Shown here: piece after piece, positions 19,576-29,343 of the stretch | How the letters are laid out: each line of letters starts with the position of its first letter | Position numbering within the stretch: the first letter of the stretch is position 1 | Notes under the pieces: generated by a model | Databases searched by the model: none | Told to the model about the DNA's origin: nothing | What the model saw: the letters and a program-made list of their open reading frames with translations, nothing else | DNA from: Stutzerimonas stutzeri RCH2 | GTDB lineage: Bacteria > Pseudomonadota > Gammaproteobacteria > Pseudomonadales > Pseudomonadaceae | DNA: 64,000 nt | Reading direction: 5' to 3' | Assembly (NCBI RefSeq): GCF_000327065.1 | Contig: NC_019936.1 | Location: 2,187,001 to 2,251,000 of the forward strand | Translations under genes and position numbers: made by a program

Positions 19576-21258
19576 ATGGTTACTGGAGCTACTTCACTCG
19601 GTCTGGTACGTGACGAACTGTTCGCCACCATGGAAGAGGCCGAGCAGAGCCTTGAACACTTCATCATCGATCGCAATAACGGTGGCCTGCTGCAGCAGGC
19701 CGTGGAAAACCTCAAGCAGGTGCGCGGCACGCTCAACCTCATCGAGCTGACCGGAGCCGAGTTGCTGGCGCAGGAGATTCTGCAGCTGGCGACCGATATC
19801 CCCGTTGGTGCCGGGGAAGATCGCGACGTGCAGTTGGCCGCGCTGAGCAACGCGCTCTATGTCCTGCGACGCTATCTGGAAAGCGTCGACGCCAGCCGGC
19901 AAGAAATTCCCGAGCTGCTGCTTCCAGCCATCAACGTGCTGCGACAGGCTTGTGCACAGCCCGCCTTGCCGGAGAGTTTCTTCTTCAGCGTTCGTCTTGA
20001 TCATGCCCGTCCTGCAGTGGATGTCCCGGCCCGATCCGGTGCTGCGCCAGTTGCCGAGGCACGGCGCTTGCGTCAGATGTATCAGGTTGGATTACTGGGC
20101 TTCATCCGTGAAGACAATCTGTCTGCCAGCCTGAAGCTCATGGGTCGTGCACTGACGCGCCTGGATCACCTGTTCATCGAATCACCGGCTAGCCGGCTGT
20201 GCTGGATCGGCAGCGCTGCTCTCGAATCGCAACTCGACGGCCAGCTGCTGCCGCGCAAGTCGCGCAAGCAGCTGTTTTCGCGGCTCGACCGCGAACTCAA
20301 GCAGGTGCTTGGCAATCCTGCATACGAAGCCCCGCGCAGCCTGCTCAAAGAGCTGCTCTATGTTGTCGCTCTGGCGGATACCCAAGGACCGATCGCCAGC
20401 CAGGTTCGCCAGGTTTTCTCGTTAAGCCCGCTGCCATTCACTGACCATCTGCTCGAAGAGGAATCCCAGCGGCTGGCTGGTCCTGGCCAGGCAGTCATGC
20501 GTTCGCTGTCTTCGGCAATTCGCGAGGAGCTGGCTAGCCTGAAGGACCTCCTGGATCTGATCGAGCGTGGTACTGCGCAGGCGGAAGCCTATTCGAACCT
20601 GCATAACCTGCTCGGCAAGATGGCCAAAACCCTTGGCATGGTTGGTCTTTCGTCTGCGGCCAGTACCTTGCAGGCGCAGCTGGGCGATGTGTCGGGCTGG
20701 AGCCTGGCGCATGCGCCCGAGCCGCAGGTTATCCAACGTCTCGCCGACGCTGTGCTCTACGTCGAGAGCATGGTAGCCAGCCTCGAACGTGGCGATCGAC
20801 GTGAAAGCAAGCCTCAGGTTGCGCGTCCCGGAATGGAGGCGGAAGCCTTCGCCAATCATCAGCTGACCGAGGCGCGTATCGTGGTGATCGACGAAGCGAC
20901 CGCCGGGCTGGCCCTGGCCAAGCGCGCGATTACTGCCTATCTGGAATCCAACGGTGAAAAGCTGCACCTGGCTAACGTGCCGTTCAGCCTCCAGGCCGTG
21001 CGAGGTGGATTACGCTTCCTCGAGCAGGAGCGTGCAGCAGATCTGATAGGCGCCTGCGCTGATTTCATTCAGAAACAGATGCTCGAATCGAATCAGATGC
21101 CCCCCGAGCAGCTGCTGGAAACCCTTGCCGACGCCCTGACCAGCCTGGAGTACTACCTCGAAGGCGGGGCGGTATTGCGGCGCGACGATTCGCGCGTAAG
21201 CGTGCTTGATCTGGCCAGCGAGAGCGTACGCGCGCTGGGCATGCCGGTAGCGGCCTGA
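19576..21258 (+). CDS. fimL: Twitching-motility regulator FimL (ChpA N-terminal homologue)
   Basis: 560 residues. The start [24 protein letters not shown] and the blocks [19 protein letters not shown] and ATDIPVGA are those I recall for Pseudomonas FimL, which resembles the N-terminal Hpt-like region of ChpA but lacks phosphotransfer histidines. In P. aeruginosa FimL links the Pil-Chp system to adenylate cyclase CyaB and type IV pilus assembly at the pole. The protein is helix-rich with no signal peptide. I chose ATG 19576 (GGGAGG upstream) over an in-frame ATG 16 codons earlier. Its TGA overlaps the nudC ATG by one base. Confidence 0.88.
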   Translation: MVTGATSLGLVRDELFATMEEAEQSLEHFIIDRNNGGLLQQAVENLKQVRGTLNLIELTGAELLAQEILQLATDIPVGAGEDRDVQLAALSNALYVLRRYLESVDASRQEIPELLLPAINVLRQACAQPALPESFFFSVRLDHARPAVDVPARSGAAPVAEARRLRQMYQVGLLGFIREDNLSASLKLMGRALTRLDHLFIESPASRLCWIGSAALESQLDGQLLPRKSRKQLFSRLDRELKQVLGNPAYEAPRSLLKELLYVVALADTQGPIASQVRQVFSLSPLPFTDHLLEEESQRLAGPGQAVMRSLSSAIREELASLKDLLDLIERGTAQAEAYSNLHNLLGKMAKTLGMVGLSSAASTLQAQLGDVSGWSLAHAPEPQVIQRLADAVLYVESMVASLERGDRRESKPQVARPGMEAEAFANHQLTEARIVVIDEATAGLALAKRAITAYLESNGEKLHLANVPFSLQAVRGGLRFLEQERAADLIGACADFIQKQMLESNQMPPEQLLETLADALTSLEYYLEGGAVLRRDDSRVSVLDLASESVRALGMPVAA

Positions 21259-22088
21259 TGAGTCTGCGCTGGCAGGCGGCGCTGCTCGACCCCACTTTGC
21301 CTGGGGGTTGGGTGGTAGTGCACTGCCGGCAGCAGTTCCTGCTCGACGATAATGGTGCGCTGTTTCCACGGGACTGGCTCAAGCGCCTGGAGCTTCCCGT
21401 GTTGAGCGAGCAGGGGCTGGGACATTTTGACGGGCAACCGGTTTTTCTGTTCGAGCTTGAATTCCCAGCCGATGTGCCCGGCGCACGCTGGCAGGGCCTG
21501 CGCCAGTTCATGCAGGGCGACGATCGGGACCTGTTTCAGCTCCTTGGATACGCCACGCAGATAGGCACATGGGCGAGTCAGCATCGTTTCTGCGGCAGCT
21601 GCGGTTCGCCAATGCAGGCGCGAGCCGGCGAGCGAGCGATGTACTGCCCGGCTTGCGGCGTTCAACACTATCCAAGACTGTCTCCGAGCATGATCGTACT
21701 GGTCACGCGCGGCGATGAGCTGCTGCTGGCGCGTTCACCGCGTTTCGCTCCAGGCGTCTACAGCACCCTGGCAGGCTACGTGGAACCTGGCGAGTCAGTG
21801 GAACAGTGCGTCGCGCGCGAGGTGCGTGAGGAAGTCGGTGTATCCATTCACCCGCCACAGTATGTCGCGAGCCAGGGCTGGCCGTTTCCGCATTCGCTGA
21901 TGCTGGGGTTCCATGCCGAATATGCCGGCGGCGAAATCGTGCCTCAGCCCGAGGAGATCGAAGATGCGCGCTGGTTTCCCATCGATAACCTGCCGGCGTT
22001 ACCCGCTCGCCAATCCATAGCCCGCTACCTGATAGAGCTGTATCTGGCTCGTCGGTTAGGCCGTCCCGACCCAGTGCTGCCAGGCTAG
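21258..22088 (+). CDS. nudC: NAD+ diphosphatase / RNA NAD-decapping hydrolase NudC
   Basis: 276 residues. A four-Cys zinc site (CGSCGS and CPACG) is followed by the Nudix box [22 protein letters not shown] and the NudC signature [11 protein letters not shown]. It hydrolyses NADH to NMNH plus AMP and removes NAD caps from RNA 5' ends. Translation is coupled to fimL by a TGATG junction. Its 3' end overlaps the convergent permease gene by 33 bases. Confidence 0.95.
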   Translation: MSLRWQAALLDPTLPGGWVVVHCRQQFLLDDNGALFPRDWLKRLELPVLSEQGLGHFDGQPVFLFELEFPADVPGARWQGLRQFMQGDDRDLFQLLGYATQIGTWASQHRFCGSCGSPMQARAGERAMYCPACGVQHYPRLSPSMIVLVTRGDELLLARSPRFAPGVYSTLAGYVEPGESVEQCVAREVREEVGVSIHPPQYVASQGWPFPHSLMLGFHAEYAGGEIVPQPEEIEDARWFPIDNLPALPARQSIARYLIELYLARRLGRPDPVLPG

Positions 22089-22841
22089 ACGCAGGCTCAT
22101 CGCCAGAACCACCAGAATGAATATCGGGCGGATGAACTGAGAGCCGCCACGGATCGCTGTGCGCGCGCCGAAATAGGCGCCGGCCATCAGTGCCAGGCCC
22201 ATACCGATGCCAAGTACCCATGCTACGTGCCCGCCGATCACGAACACGCTCAAAGCCACTGCATTGCTGACGAAGTTCATCGTCCGCGCAACGCCGCTGG
22301 CCCTGAGCAGGTCGAGCGGGTAGAGCAGCATGCTGCTGACGGTCCAGAAGGCGCCAGTCCCGGGGCCCGCCACTCCATCGTAGAAGCCTAGCGAGAGACT
22401 CTGAGGCCACTGGCGCTTGCGTCCGATGACCAACGCATCGCTACTGGGTTTTGCGGGCATGTGGCTGAACAGCAGATATATACCGCAGGCAGAAACCACC
22501 AAGGGCAGCAGCTGGTTGAGCCAGCTTGCGGGCATGAATTGGGCGAGTGCTGCACCTAACGCCGCTCCAATTGCAGTGCCCACAAGCGCGCGGCGCCACA
22601 TCTCAGGCTCGAATAGGCGACGTCGATAAAACGTATAGCTGGCGGTGGCTGAACCGAAGGTGGCGCATAGCTTGTTGGTACCCAGCACCAGGTGCGGAGG
22701 CAGTCCGGCAGTCAGCAAGGCCGGGATGGTCAGCAACCCGCCGCCACCGGCAATGGCATCGATGAATCCGGCAGTGAAGGCTACGGCGAACAGAATCACC
22801 AGAGTGGAAGGGTCGAGCGCGAGCTCAAGCGCGAAGGGCAT
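22056..22841 (-). CDS. TSUP-family (TauE/SafE) membrane transporter
   Basis: 261 residues, about eight hydrophobic helices in two repeated halves. Each half starts with the family signature: [22 protein letters not shown] near residue 20 and [14 protein letters not shown] near 150. Members export sulfite, sulfonates or similar organic anions; the substrate here is not shown. Start ATG 22841; a further 66 in-frame codons upstream run through the intergenic region and lack family features. The final 33 bases lie opposite the end of nudC. Confidence 0.9.
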   Translation of the reverse strand: MPFALELALDPSTLVILFAVAFTAGFIDAIAGGGGLLTIPALLTAGLPPHLVLGTNKLCATFGSATASYTFYRRRLFEPEMWRRALVGTAIGAALGAALAQFMPASWLNQLLPLVVSACGIYLLFSHMPAKPSSDALVIGRKRQWPQSLSLGFYDGVAGPGTGAFWTVSSMLLYPLDLLRASGVARTMNFVSNAVALSVFVIGGHVAWVLGIGMGLALMAGAYFGARTAIRGGSQFIRPIFILVVLAMSLRLAWQHWVGTA

Positions 22842-23033
22842 GCGGGTCTCGGTGGGCTGAGTGACAGCGGAGGATAATGCGGCTATTACGCTGGCGGAAG
22901 GGAAGATTGAATGACTGGCATCCAGCTCTGCGAGAAGAACAACGTCAACCCGTGACCCCCGTCCCATGCCGGCCCTGGCTGTGCTGATGGCAGCTGCGGA
23001 TAATGTCGCACCCAATGAAAAGGATGCTTGGCT

Positions 23034-23681
23034 ATGCAATATCTCGGGCTCGCGATCGTGATCGCGCTACTGGCTGTGATTGTCCTGCTGGTGGCGCTGC
23101 GCTTGCTGCTAGGGGGGAGTTGGCTGATGGGCTGGTTGCGCGGCACCTGTGGCTTCGCGGTTCTCGCGCTGGCCGGGCTGATCGGCCTGATTGGCTACGA
23201 CATCAGTACCTATGCCTCGCTGCCGAGTGAGCAACCGTTGGTTACGCTGACGTTCCAGGCGCAGGGGCCGCAGCGCTACGAAGTCCGTTTGGATCAGGGC
23301 AAGGAGACGCGCACGGCGATTCTGGAAGGCGACCTCTGGCAGCTCGACCTGCATATGTTGCGCTGGAAAAGCCTGGCCGAACTGATCGGCCTTGAATCAG
23401 GCTATCGACTGGAGCGGCTATCCGGACGCTATCTCGCAGTCGAGCAGCAGAATCTCGCGCGTTATGGTCGCGTTGAGCTGAGCGAGAAGCCCTTGGGCGT
23501 GGATATCTGGCAATCGCTGGAGCTCGGACAGCGTGACATGCACCTGGTCGATGCGCAGATGCTGCGCGTGGATTACATGCCGATTGCCGATGGAGCTGCT
23601 TACATTGTAGAGCTTGCGCCGACCGGACTGATCGCGAAGCCGGCAAACGCAGCGGCGACCGAGGCGCTGAAGAACTGGTGA
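23034..23681 (+). CDS. Conserved membrane-anchored protein of unknown function
   Basis: 215 residues. Two adjacent membrane helices (about 5-26 and 37-58, LALAGLIGLIGYDIS) are followed by a 150-residue soluble domain probably outside the membrane. Homologues in Pseudomonas are sometimes called multidrug or cation efflux proteins, but nothing in the sequence resembles a transporter. I used ATG 23034, nine bases after AAAAGGA, rather than the TTG six bases earlier. A strong terminator follows directly. Confidence 0.8.
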   Translation: MQYLGLAIVIALLAVIVLLVALRLLLGGSWLMGWLRGTCGFAVLALAGLIGLIGYDISTYASLPSEQPLVTLTFQAQGPQRYEVRLDQGKETRTAILEGDLWQLDLHMLRWKSLAELIGLESGYRLERLSGRYLAVEQQNLARYGRVELSEKPLGVDIWQSLELGQRDMHLVDAQMLRVDYMPIADGAAYIVELAPTGLIAKPANAAATEALKNW

Positions 23682-23686
23682 ACAAG

Positions 23687-23712
23687 AAGGGAGCCTTACG
23701 GCTCCCTTTTTT
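23687..23712 (+). terminator. Rho-independent terminator
   Basis: A 9-bp stem (AAGGGAGCC / GGCTCCCTT) with a TTAC loop runs into six T residues, five bases after the stop at 23681. It also lies 31 bases beyond the stop of the convergent SDR gene and may serve both strands. Confidence 0.9.
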
Positions 23713-23742
23713 CGCTGCATCTTTCTTTTGTCGCAGAGCCTG

Positions 23743-24510
23743 TCAGGCCAGATAACCGCCATCGACGTTGAGCGAGATTCCCGTCGTATAGCTAGACGCG
23801 TCGCTGGCCAGGTAGAGAACTGCACCGGCCATTTCGCTCGGTTGGGCGACACGGCTCAGCGGAATATGCTGAAGTGCCATTTGCAGAATCGAGTCGTTCT
23901 TGACCAGCGCCGAGGCGAACTTGGTATCCGTCAGGCCCGGTAGCAGCGCATTGCAGCGAATGCCGAACTGCGCGCATTCCTTGGCGAAGGCCTTGGTCAT
24001 GTTGATCACGGCGCCCTTGGTGATCGAGTAGATACCCTGGAAGTTGCCCGGTGTGACTCCATTGATGGAAGCGACGTTGATGATGCTGCCACCACCGTTT
24101 TCGCGCATCAGCTTGCCGGCCTCGATAGACATATAGAAATAGCCGCGGATATTCACGTCGACAGTCTTCTGAAAGGCCGAGACGTCGGTATCCAGGACGT
24201 GGCAGAACTGCGGATTGGTTGCGGCATTGTTGACCAGGATGTCGAGTCGGCCGAACTGCTCGCGGATTTGCGCGAATACCGCCTGAATCTGTTCCATCTC
24301 GCCGATATGGCAGGCTACCGGAGTGGCCTTGCCGCCTTCAGCAACAATCGCATCTGCAACTGCCTGGCATCCCTCGATCTTGCGGCTGGATACGATCACG
24401 TGGGCCCCTTGCTGCGCGAGCAGCTTGGCGATGGCCTCGCCGATACCGCGGCTGGCGCCGGAAACGAAGGCGATCTTGCCGTCTAGGTCGAACAGGGTGG
24501 TTTTGGACAT
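23743..24510 (-). CDS. SDR-family oxidoreductase
   Basis: 255 residues. Classical SDR: SGASRGIG near residues 18-25, NNAATNP near 94, catalytic Ser-Tyr-Lys with YSITKGA. Arg in SSRK after the second strand suggests NADP(H). It lies downstream of a kinase-fold protein in the same order as PA1829-PA1828 of P. aeruginosa; such pairs are often linked to acyl-CoA or alcohol oxidation, but no substrate is established here. AGGAACGACC precedes the ATG. Confidence 0.9.
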   Translation of the reverse strand: MSKTTLFDLDGKIAFVSGASRGIGEAIAKLLAQQGAHVIVSSRKIEGCQAVADAIVAEGGKATPVACHIGEMEQIQAVFAQIREQFGRLDILVNNAATNPQFCHVLDTDVSAFQKTVDVNIRGYFYMSIEAGKLMRENGGGSIINVASINGVTPGNFQGIYSITKGAVINMTKAFAKECAQFGIRCNALLPGLTDTKFASALVKNDSILQMALQHIPLSRVAQPSEMAGAVLYLASDASSYTTGISLNVDGGYLA

Positions 24511-24567
24511 GGTCGTTCCTCTTTTCTTGTTCGTTCCCGTGGTGGAGCACGGGGCTTTGGGTTGGCT

Positions 24568-25635
24568 TCAGAGCTTCGATTGCCCGATCACTTGCAGTGC
24601 CTTTTGCTCGAGCAGCTTGTTCATGTGGATGAACTGGGCAAAACGCTTGTCCTGCGTCTGGCCATGATAAAAGCGGTAGTAAATCTGCTGGACGATTCCG
24701 GCCAGCCGGAACAGGCCGTAGGTGTAGTAAAAGTCGATGCAGGGAATCTCGATACCGGCGCGCTGTGCGTAGTAATCGACGAAGCCCTGGCGGGTGTGCA
24801 TGCCAGGCAGGTGGCTCGGCTGCCGACGCATCGCCTGCATGGGCTGTGGATCATCGGCCTCGATCCAGTAGGCGAGTGTGTTGCCCAGATCCATCAGCGG
24901 ATCACCAATCGTGGTCATTTCCCAGTCCAGTACGCCAATGATTTCCATCGGGTTGTCCGGGTTCAGGATCACGTTGTCGAAGCGGTAATCGTTGTGAATG
25001 ATTCCGGGCTTGGGGTGATCGGCTGGCATCTTGTCCTTCAGCCAGGCCTTGACTGGCTCCCAGGCGGGCGCATCCGCGGTCAGCGCACGCTCGTAACGCT
25101 CGCTCCAGCCTTCGATCTGGCGCTTCACATAACCGTCCGGTTTGCCCAGATCCCCGAGGCCGCAGGCCTGGTAGTCAACATTGTGCAAATCGACAAACTT
25201 ATCGATGAAGCTCTCGCAGAGCGCGCGCGTCTGCGCCACATCGAATTTCAACTCTGCAGGTAGTTCCGAGCGCAGGATGATGCCGTTGACCCGCTCCATG
25301 ACGTAGAACTCGGCACCTATCACCGACTCGTCGGTGCAGTACACGTAGGCCTTCGGGCAGTAGGGGAAACCGTCGTTGAGCTGGTTGAGGATGCGGAATT
25401 CACGGCCCATGTCGTGGGCGGACTTCGCCTTGTGGCCAAAGGGCGGGCGGCGCAAAACCAGATCCAGCTCAGGGTACTTCAGCAGATAGGTCAGATTGGA
25501 GGCACCACCGGGAAACTGCGAAATCTGCGGCGTACCCTCCAGTCCAGGAATGTGCGCCTTGAGGTAAGTGTCGATCACCTCGACCGGCAGTTCTTCGCCT
25601 TCTCGGACTCGCGTGGTTTGATCTGTAAGCGCCAT
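24568..25635 (-). CDS. Aminoglycoside phosphotransferase-fold kinase (ACAD10-like)
   Basis: 355 residues. APH/choline-kinase fold: ATP-lysine strand LVLRRPPFGHKAKSAHDMGREFRIL, catalytic loop IIHNDYRFDNVILN (HxDxxxxN) and metal motif GVLDWEMTTIGDP. This subfamily is related to the kinase part of human ACAD10/11, which phosphorylates 4-hydroxyacyl-CoA in beta-oxidation of hydroxy fatty acids. It is not expected to confer aminoglycoside resistance. It is 57 bases upstream of the SDR gene and probably in one operon with it. Confidence 0.88.
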   Translation of the reverse strand: MALTDQTTRVREGEELPVEVIDTYLKAHIPGLEGTPQISQFPGGASNLTYLLKYPELDLVLRRPPFGHKAKSAHDMGREFRILNQLNDGFPYCPKAYVYCTDESVIGAEFYVMERVNGIILRSELPAELKFDVAQTRALCESFIDKFVDLHNVDYQACGLGDLGKPDGYVKRQIEGWSERYERALTADAPAWEPVKAWLKDKMPADHPKPGIIHNDYRFDNVILNPDNPMEIIGVLDWEMTTIGDPLMDLGNTLAYWIEADDPQPMQAMRRQPSHLPGMHTRQGFVDYYAQRAGIEIPCIDFYYTYGLFRLAGIVQQIYYRFYHGQTQDKRFAQFIHMNKLLEQKALQVIGQSKL

Positions 25636-25785
25636 TGTTATCCCTTCTGCTTATGTTCGGTGCCCAAGATGATTCGGTAATCTAATGCTCGCTGTTCCAC
25701 AGACCAAGCGGCGTTGGCCGTTATTGGCCTGAGTGTTGCCGGTCAATCAAGGTGCCTGATTCGCTCGCGGAAAGTTCGTCTGCAT

Positions 25786-25814
25786 AAAAAAACCGAAGTC
25801 TGAGACTTCGGTTT
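25786..25814 (-). terminator. Rho-independent terminator of the SCP2-like gene
   Basis: An 11-bp stem (AAACCGAAGTC / GACTTCGGTTT) with a TGA loop; read on the minus strand it ends in seven T residues, 30 bases after the SCP2-like stop. Confidence 0.9.
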
Positions 25815-25844
25815 CTGGTGTCACCTGGCAGGCTCGCCTGCGGC

Positions 25845-26159
25845 TCAGGCTGGGAACAGTTCGCTGAGCTTCAGGGCCAGCATCATGTCGCCTTCAGCGC
25901 GCAGCTTGCCGCCCATGAAGGCCTGCATGCCATCGGTTTCACCGCTGACGATGCCCTGCATGGTTTCGCTGTCCATGATCAGGGTGACATTGGCGTCGCT
26001 GGATTCGCCTTGCTGCAGATCGCAAGTGCCATCCTTGACTACCAGGTAGTAGTTCTCGGCATCGGTGATATTGAACTGAAACACCAGGTCCAGGCCGGCA
26101 GCGGCACTGGGGTTGAACTTCGACTGCATGCCTTTGAAAGTCTCGGCGACGTTGCTCAT
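25845..26159 (-). CDS. SCP2 sterol-carrier-domain protein
   Basis: 104 residues, a stand-alone SCP2 domain: FQFNITDAENYYLVVKDGTCDLQQGE and the C-terminal MQAFMGGKLRAEGDMMLALKLSELFP. These small proteins bind acyl chains or acyl-CoA in a hydrophobic tunnel. Its position among SDR, kinase-fold and crotonase genes supports a role in lipid handling. GGAAACCC precedes the ATG. The gene has its own terminator. Confidence 0.9.
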   Translation of the reverse strand: MSNVAETFKGMQSKFNPSAAAGLDLVFQFNITDAENYYLVVKDGTCDLQQGESSDANVTLIMDSETMQGIVSGETDGMQAFMGGKLRAEGDMMLALKLSELFPA

Positions 26160-26217
26160 GAGGGTTTCCTTTTTTGGTCGTTATGGGTACGCAGCTCGAG
26201 GCCGCTTGGGGCTGGGC

Positions 26218-26916
26218 TCATCTATGGGTGACGAGCTCCGGATTCTTCAGAAGTTGCAGGTGCGCATGACTATTGAAGGAGGCGAGCGCGACATCGCGCT
26301 CACGAAACTTCAGCAGACTGAGTGAAGTGTTGACGATCTGCCAGTTCATCTCGAACGCCTTGACCGGCGGTACGCCGATGATCAGCTGTAGCAGCGCGGT
26401 GATGGTTCCGCCGGATGTGAAGATGGCAATGCGATCCCGCTTGCCGGCGTGCTCGAGTACGCGCTCCAGGCCGCCGCGCACGCGGTCGAGAAAGTGCTGC
26501 CAGCTCTCGAGTTCTTCCTTTTCATGTTCACCGGAAATCCAGCGATGCACGACATAGTTGAACAACCGCTGAAACTCGGCCCGATGGTCTGCGGCGTTGC
26601 GCAGGATATGCATCGCGTTTGGCTCGACCTTTAGCAGATCGGGCAGGTGGGCGCGGATAACCGCATCGGCATGAAATTCATTGAAGGCCGCGTCGATTTC
26701 GAGTTCCGGCTGGGTGCTCAGTCTGGCAATCGTGGTGCGTGCGGTGTCCTGTTGACGCTCAAGTTCGCCACTCAGACAGCGATCGAAGGTCACATCAAGT
26801 TGCGCCAGGTAGTCACCAAGCGCTTCGGACTGACGATAACCGAGAGGAGAGAGCACGTCGTAGTTTTCTGCGCCGAATGACGCCTGACCATGTCTGATCA
26901 GGTAGATACTGCCCAT
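26218..26916 (-). CDS. Histidine phosphatase family protein (phosphoglycerate-mutase-like)
   Basis: 232 residues. The N-terminal LIRHGQASFG holds the phosphorylated histidine; the second conserved His is absent from the usual SH context and may be replaced within IFTSGGTITALLQ, so the catalytic set should be checked. The substrate is unknown. ATG 26916 has GGAG nine bases upstream; 15 further in-frame codons upstream lack family similarity. It is divergent from sohB. Confidence 0.85.
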   Translation of the reverse strand: MGSIYLIRHGQASFGAENYDVLSPLGYRQSEALGDYLAQLDVTFDRCLSGELERQQDTARTTIARLSTQPELEIDAAFNEFHADAVIRAHLPDLLKVEPNAMHILRNAADHRAEFQRLFNYVVHRWISGEHEKEELESWQHFLDRVRGGLERVLEHAGKRDRIAIFTSGGTITALLQLIIGVPPVKAFEMNWQIVNTSLSLLKFRERDVALASFNSHAHLQLLKNPELVTHR

Positions 26917-27097
26917 GCATGCTGCTCCGGCCGGCACTGTTTTTCGCGAGGGTAGGGACATCGTTCCGGAGTGTCAACGATAATTCGAACGTTTGTTTGA
27001 ATTGCATGCGCTAGCCCAGCCCAAGGCCCATCGGTATGCTGGCGGCTTGCTGCCGAAGGGTGTCTGTCGGCAACCGGAACACACCGAGAGGTAATAC

Positions 27098-28120
27098 GTG
27101 GAATTTCTTGTCGATTACGCCAGCTTCCTGGCCAAGACCGTCACGCTGGTGGTCGCAATCGTGATCGTGCTGATCGCTCTCGCTTCGATGCGCCGAGGGC
27201 GCAGCAAGCAGGGCGGTGGCCATCTCGAAGTGCACAAGCTCAACGAGTTCTACAAATCGATGCGCGAGCGCCTGGAGCAGGCCGTGCTGGAGAAGGATGC
27301 GTTCAAGGCATTGCGCAAGCGCGAAGCCAAGGCTGCCAAGCAGAACAAGAAGCCGGAAACGCCCGCGCGCGTGTTCGTCCTCGATTTCGATGGCGACATC
27401 CGCGCTTCGGCCGTCGACAACCTGCGCCACGAGATCACCGCGCTGCTGACGATGGCAACGCCGCAGGACGAAGTGGTCCTGCGCCTGGAGAGCGGTGGCG
27501 GCATGGTGCACGGCTATGGCCTGGCCGCGTCACAGCTGGTGCGCATCCGCGATGCCGGCGTACCGCTGACAGTCTGTGTCGACAAGGTGGCAGCGAGCGG
27601 CGGCTACATGATGGCGTGCATCGGCAACCGCATTCTTACTGCGCCGTTCGCGATCCTTGGCTCCATTGGTGTGGTAGCCCAGTTGCCGAACGTTCATCGG
27701 CTGTTGAAGAAGCATGACGTGGATTTCGAAGTGCTCACCGCGGGCGAGTACAAGCGAACTTTGACCGTTTTCGGTGAGAACACCGAAAAGGGGCGGGAGA
27801 AGTTCCAGGAAGACCTGGAAACTACCCATGAGCTGTTCAAGAACTTCGTCGCCCGCTATCGGCAGAACCTCTCGATAGACGATGTTGCAACGGGGGAGGT
27901 CTGGCTCGGCATCGCTGCGTTGGGCAAGCACCTGGCGGACGAGCTGAAGACCAGTGATCAGTACCTTGCCGAACGGGCCCAGGAAGCGGAACTGTTCCAG
28001 CTGCATTACATACAGAAGAAGAGCCTGCCGGAGCGTTTCGGCATGGCGGCCAGTACGGTTATGGAGCACGGCTTGCTGAAAGGCTGGAGCCGGCTGAACG
28101 AACAACGTTTTTGGCAATGA
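27098..28120 (+). CDS. sohB: Inner-membrane protease SohB (S49 family)
   Basis: 340 residues from a GTG start after GAGAGG. One N-terminal membrane helix (residues 12-31) anchors it. The S49 core carries the nucleophile Ser167 (KVAASGGYM) and the general-base Lys219 (GEYKRTLT), with LESGGGMVHGYG and FAILGSIGVV as flanking family blocks. SohB was found in E. coli as a multicopy suppressor of a DegP mutant and is a periplasmic-facing peptidase related to signal peptide peptidase A. The next gene begins 13 bases downstream. Confidence 0.93.
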   Translation: MEFLVDYASFLAKTVTLVVAIVIVLIALASMRRGRSKQGGGHLEVHKLNEFYKSMRERLEQAVLEKDAFKALRKREAKAAKQNKKPETPARVFVLDFDGDIRASAVDNLRHEITALLTMATPQDEVVLRLESGGGMVHGYGLAASQLVRIRDAGVPLTVCVDKVAASGGYMMACIGNRILTAPFAILGSIGVVAQLPNVHRLLKKHDVDFEVLTAGEYKRTLTVFGENTEKGREKFQEDLETTHELFKNFVARYRQNLSIDDVATGEVWLGIAALGKHLADELKTSDQYLAERAQEAELFQLHYIQKKSLPERFGMAASTVMEHGLLKGWSRLNEQRFWQ

Positions 28121-28133
28121 CAAGGGGACCGCG

Positions 28134-29126
28134 ATGAGCAGCTTCAAGGCGCTACAAGTCAGCGAGGTGGCCGACGGCCGTTTCGAATCCAAAGTCGTCG
28201 AGCGTGGTATCGATGAGCTGCCAGCCGGTGAGGTGCTCATCCGGGTGCGTTATTCCTCGCTGAACTTCAAGGACGCTCTATCTGCGAGCGGCAACCGCGG
28301 CGTGACGCGGTCCTACCCCCATACGCCGGGGATCGATGCGGCGGGCGTCGTGGCTTCGTCGAGTGTGGGCGAATTCGCCGAAGGCGATGAGGTGATCGTC
28401 ACCGGCTACGACCTGGGCATGAACACCGCCGGTGGTTTCGGTCAGTACATCCGCGTTCCGGCTGCCTGGGTGATCAAGCGGCCTCAGGGCCTGTCACTGC
28501 GCGATGCGATGATCCTAGGCACAGCTGGACTGACCGCGGCGCTTTGTGTCGACAAGCTCGAACAGGCCGGTTTGGAGCCGGGTGATGCGCCCGTGCTCGT
28601 GACCGGAGCCACGGGGGGAGTTGGCAGTATTGCGGTCGCGCTGCTGGCCAGTCTTGGTTATAAGGTCGCGGCAGTAACCGGCAAGGCTGATCAAGCTGCT
28701 TTCCTCACTCGCCTGGGTGCCAGTCAGATCGTCGAGCGCTCCGCATTGCAGGCAGGTGTGGAGAAGGCTTTGCTCAAGGAGCAGTGGGGCGGGGCGGTTG
28801 ATACCGTCGGTGGAGACATCCTGTTCAACGTGGTCAAGTCGCTGCAGCGTGGTGCCAGCGTAGCCTGTTGCGGGCTCACTGCGGGTACTCATTTCCAGGC
28901 TAGCGTTCTGCCCTTTATCTTGCGCGGCGTCAATCTGCTGGGTGTGGACTCGGTGGAGATCCCTCTGGTGGTCAAGGCTTCCATGTGGGACAAGCTGTCG
29001 CTGCAATGGAAGTTGGTCAATCTCGAGGATCTGACGCACGAGATCGCTCTTGAGCAGCTGCCAGAGGCGATCGAGCGCATCTTGGCCGGGGGCCAGGTAG
29101 GTCGGATATTGGTACGTGTCGATTGA
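28134..29126 (+). CDS. YhdH/AcuI-family acrylyl-CoA reductase-like quinone oxidoreductase
   Basis: 330 residues, zinc-independent medium-chain reductase. NADPH-binding TGATGGVGSIAVALL (about 157-171) and the AcuI/YhdH marks SSLNFKDALSASGNRGVTRSYP and GIDAAGVV are visible. The family reduces acryloyl-CoA to propionyl-CoA and related electrophilic enones, so a protective role is plausible. Co-oriented and 13 bases after sohB, behind AAGGGGACCGC. Confidence 0.9.
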   Translation: MSSFKALQVSEVADGRFESKVVERGIDELPAGEVLIRVRYSSLNFKDALSASGNRGVTRSYPHTPGIDAAGVVASSSVGEFAEGDEVIVTGYDLGMNTAGGFGQYIRVPAAWVIKRPQGLSLRDAMILGTAGLTAALCVDKLEQAGLEPGDAPVLVTGATGGVGSIAVALLASLGYKVAAVTGKADQAAFLTRLGASQIVERSALQAGVEKALLKEQWGGAVDTVGGDILFNVVKSLQRGASVACCGLTAGTHFQASVLPFILRGVNLLGVDSVEIPLVVKASMWDKLSLQWKLVNLEDLTHEIALEQLPEAIERILAGGQVGRILVRVD

Positions 29127-29169
29127 GTTGCGCCTGCTAAGCGGTTTATCGACGCGATAGTGGCAATGA

Positions 29170-29230
29170 ATTTCCTCGGAAGCGGCAATTGGCGGAAGCT
29201 AGCGCCAGTGCTGTTCGCAACCGAGGAAAT
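29170..29230 (+). promoter_or_regulatory. Predicted leader fold that would mask the ribosome-binding site of the 33-residue ORF
   Basis: ATTTCCTCGG at 29170-29179 is exactly complementary to CCGAGGAAAT at 29221-29230, which contains the Shine-Dalgarno GAGGAA of the ORF at 29236. A smaller TGGCG/CGCCA hairpin lies inside the 41-base loop. The pairing is seen directly; regulation is inferred. Confidence 0.5.
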
Positions 29231-29235
29231 CGTTC

Positions 29236-29337
29236 ATGAAGAAGCTTGCCGAGAAAATCAAACAGATCGCTTCTGGAAAAAAGGCCGTAGAGGTTACCGC
29301 TCCGGTCGAACACCCTAATTTCTGGATGTATCAATGA
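29236..29337 (+). CDS. Predicted 33-residue small protein, function unknown
   Basis: ATG at 29236 opens a 33-codon frame after GAGGAA, seven bases upstream. The N-terminal half is a basic amphipathic helix (MKKLAEKIKQIASGKK) and the C-terminus is EHPNFWMYQ, rich in aromatics. It ends seven bases before a textbook terminator, so the mRNA would be a short monocistronic transcript of about 200 bases. I do not recognise the family. It could instead be part of a small regulatory RNA, but start site, codon use and terminator placement together favour a real peptide. Confidence 0.6.
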   Translation: MKKLAEKIKQIASGKKAVEVTAPVEHPNFWMYQ

Positions 29338-29343
29338 AGCAAT

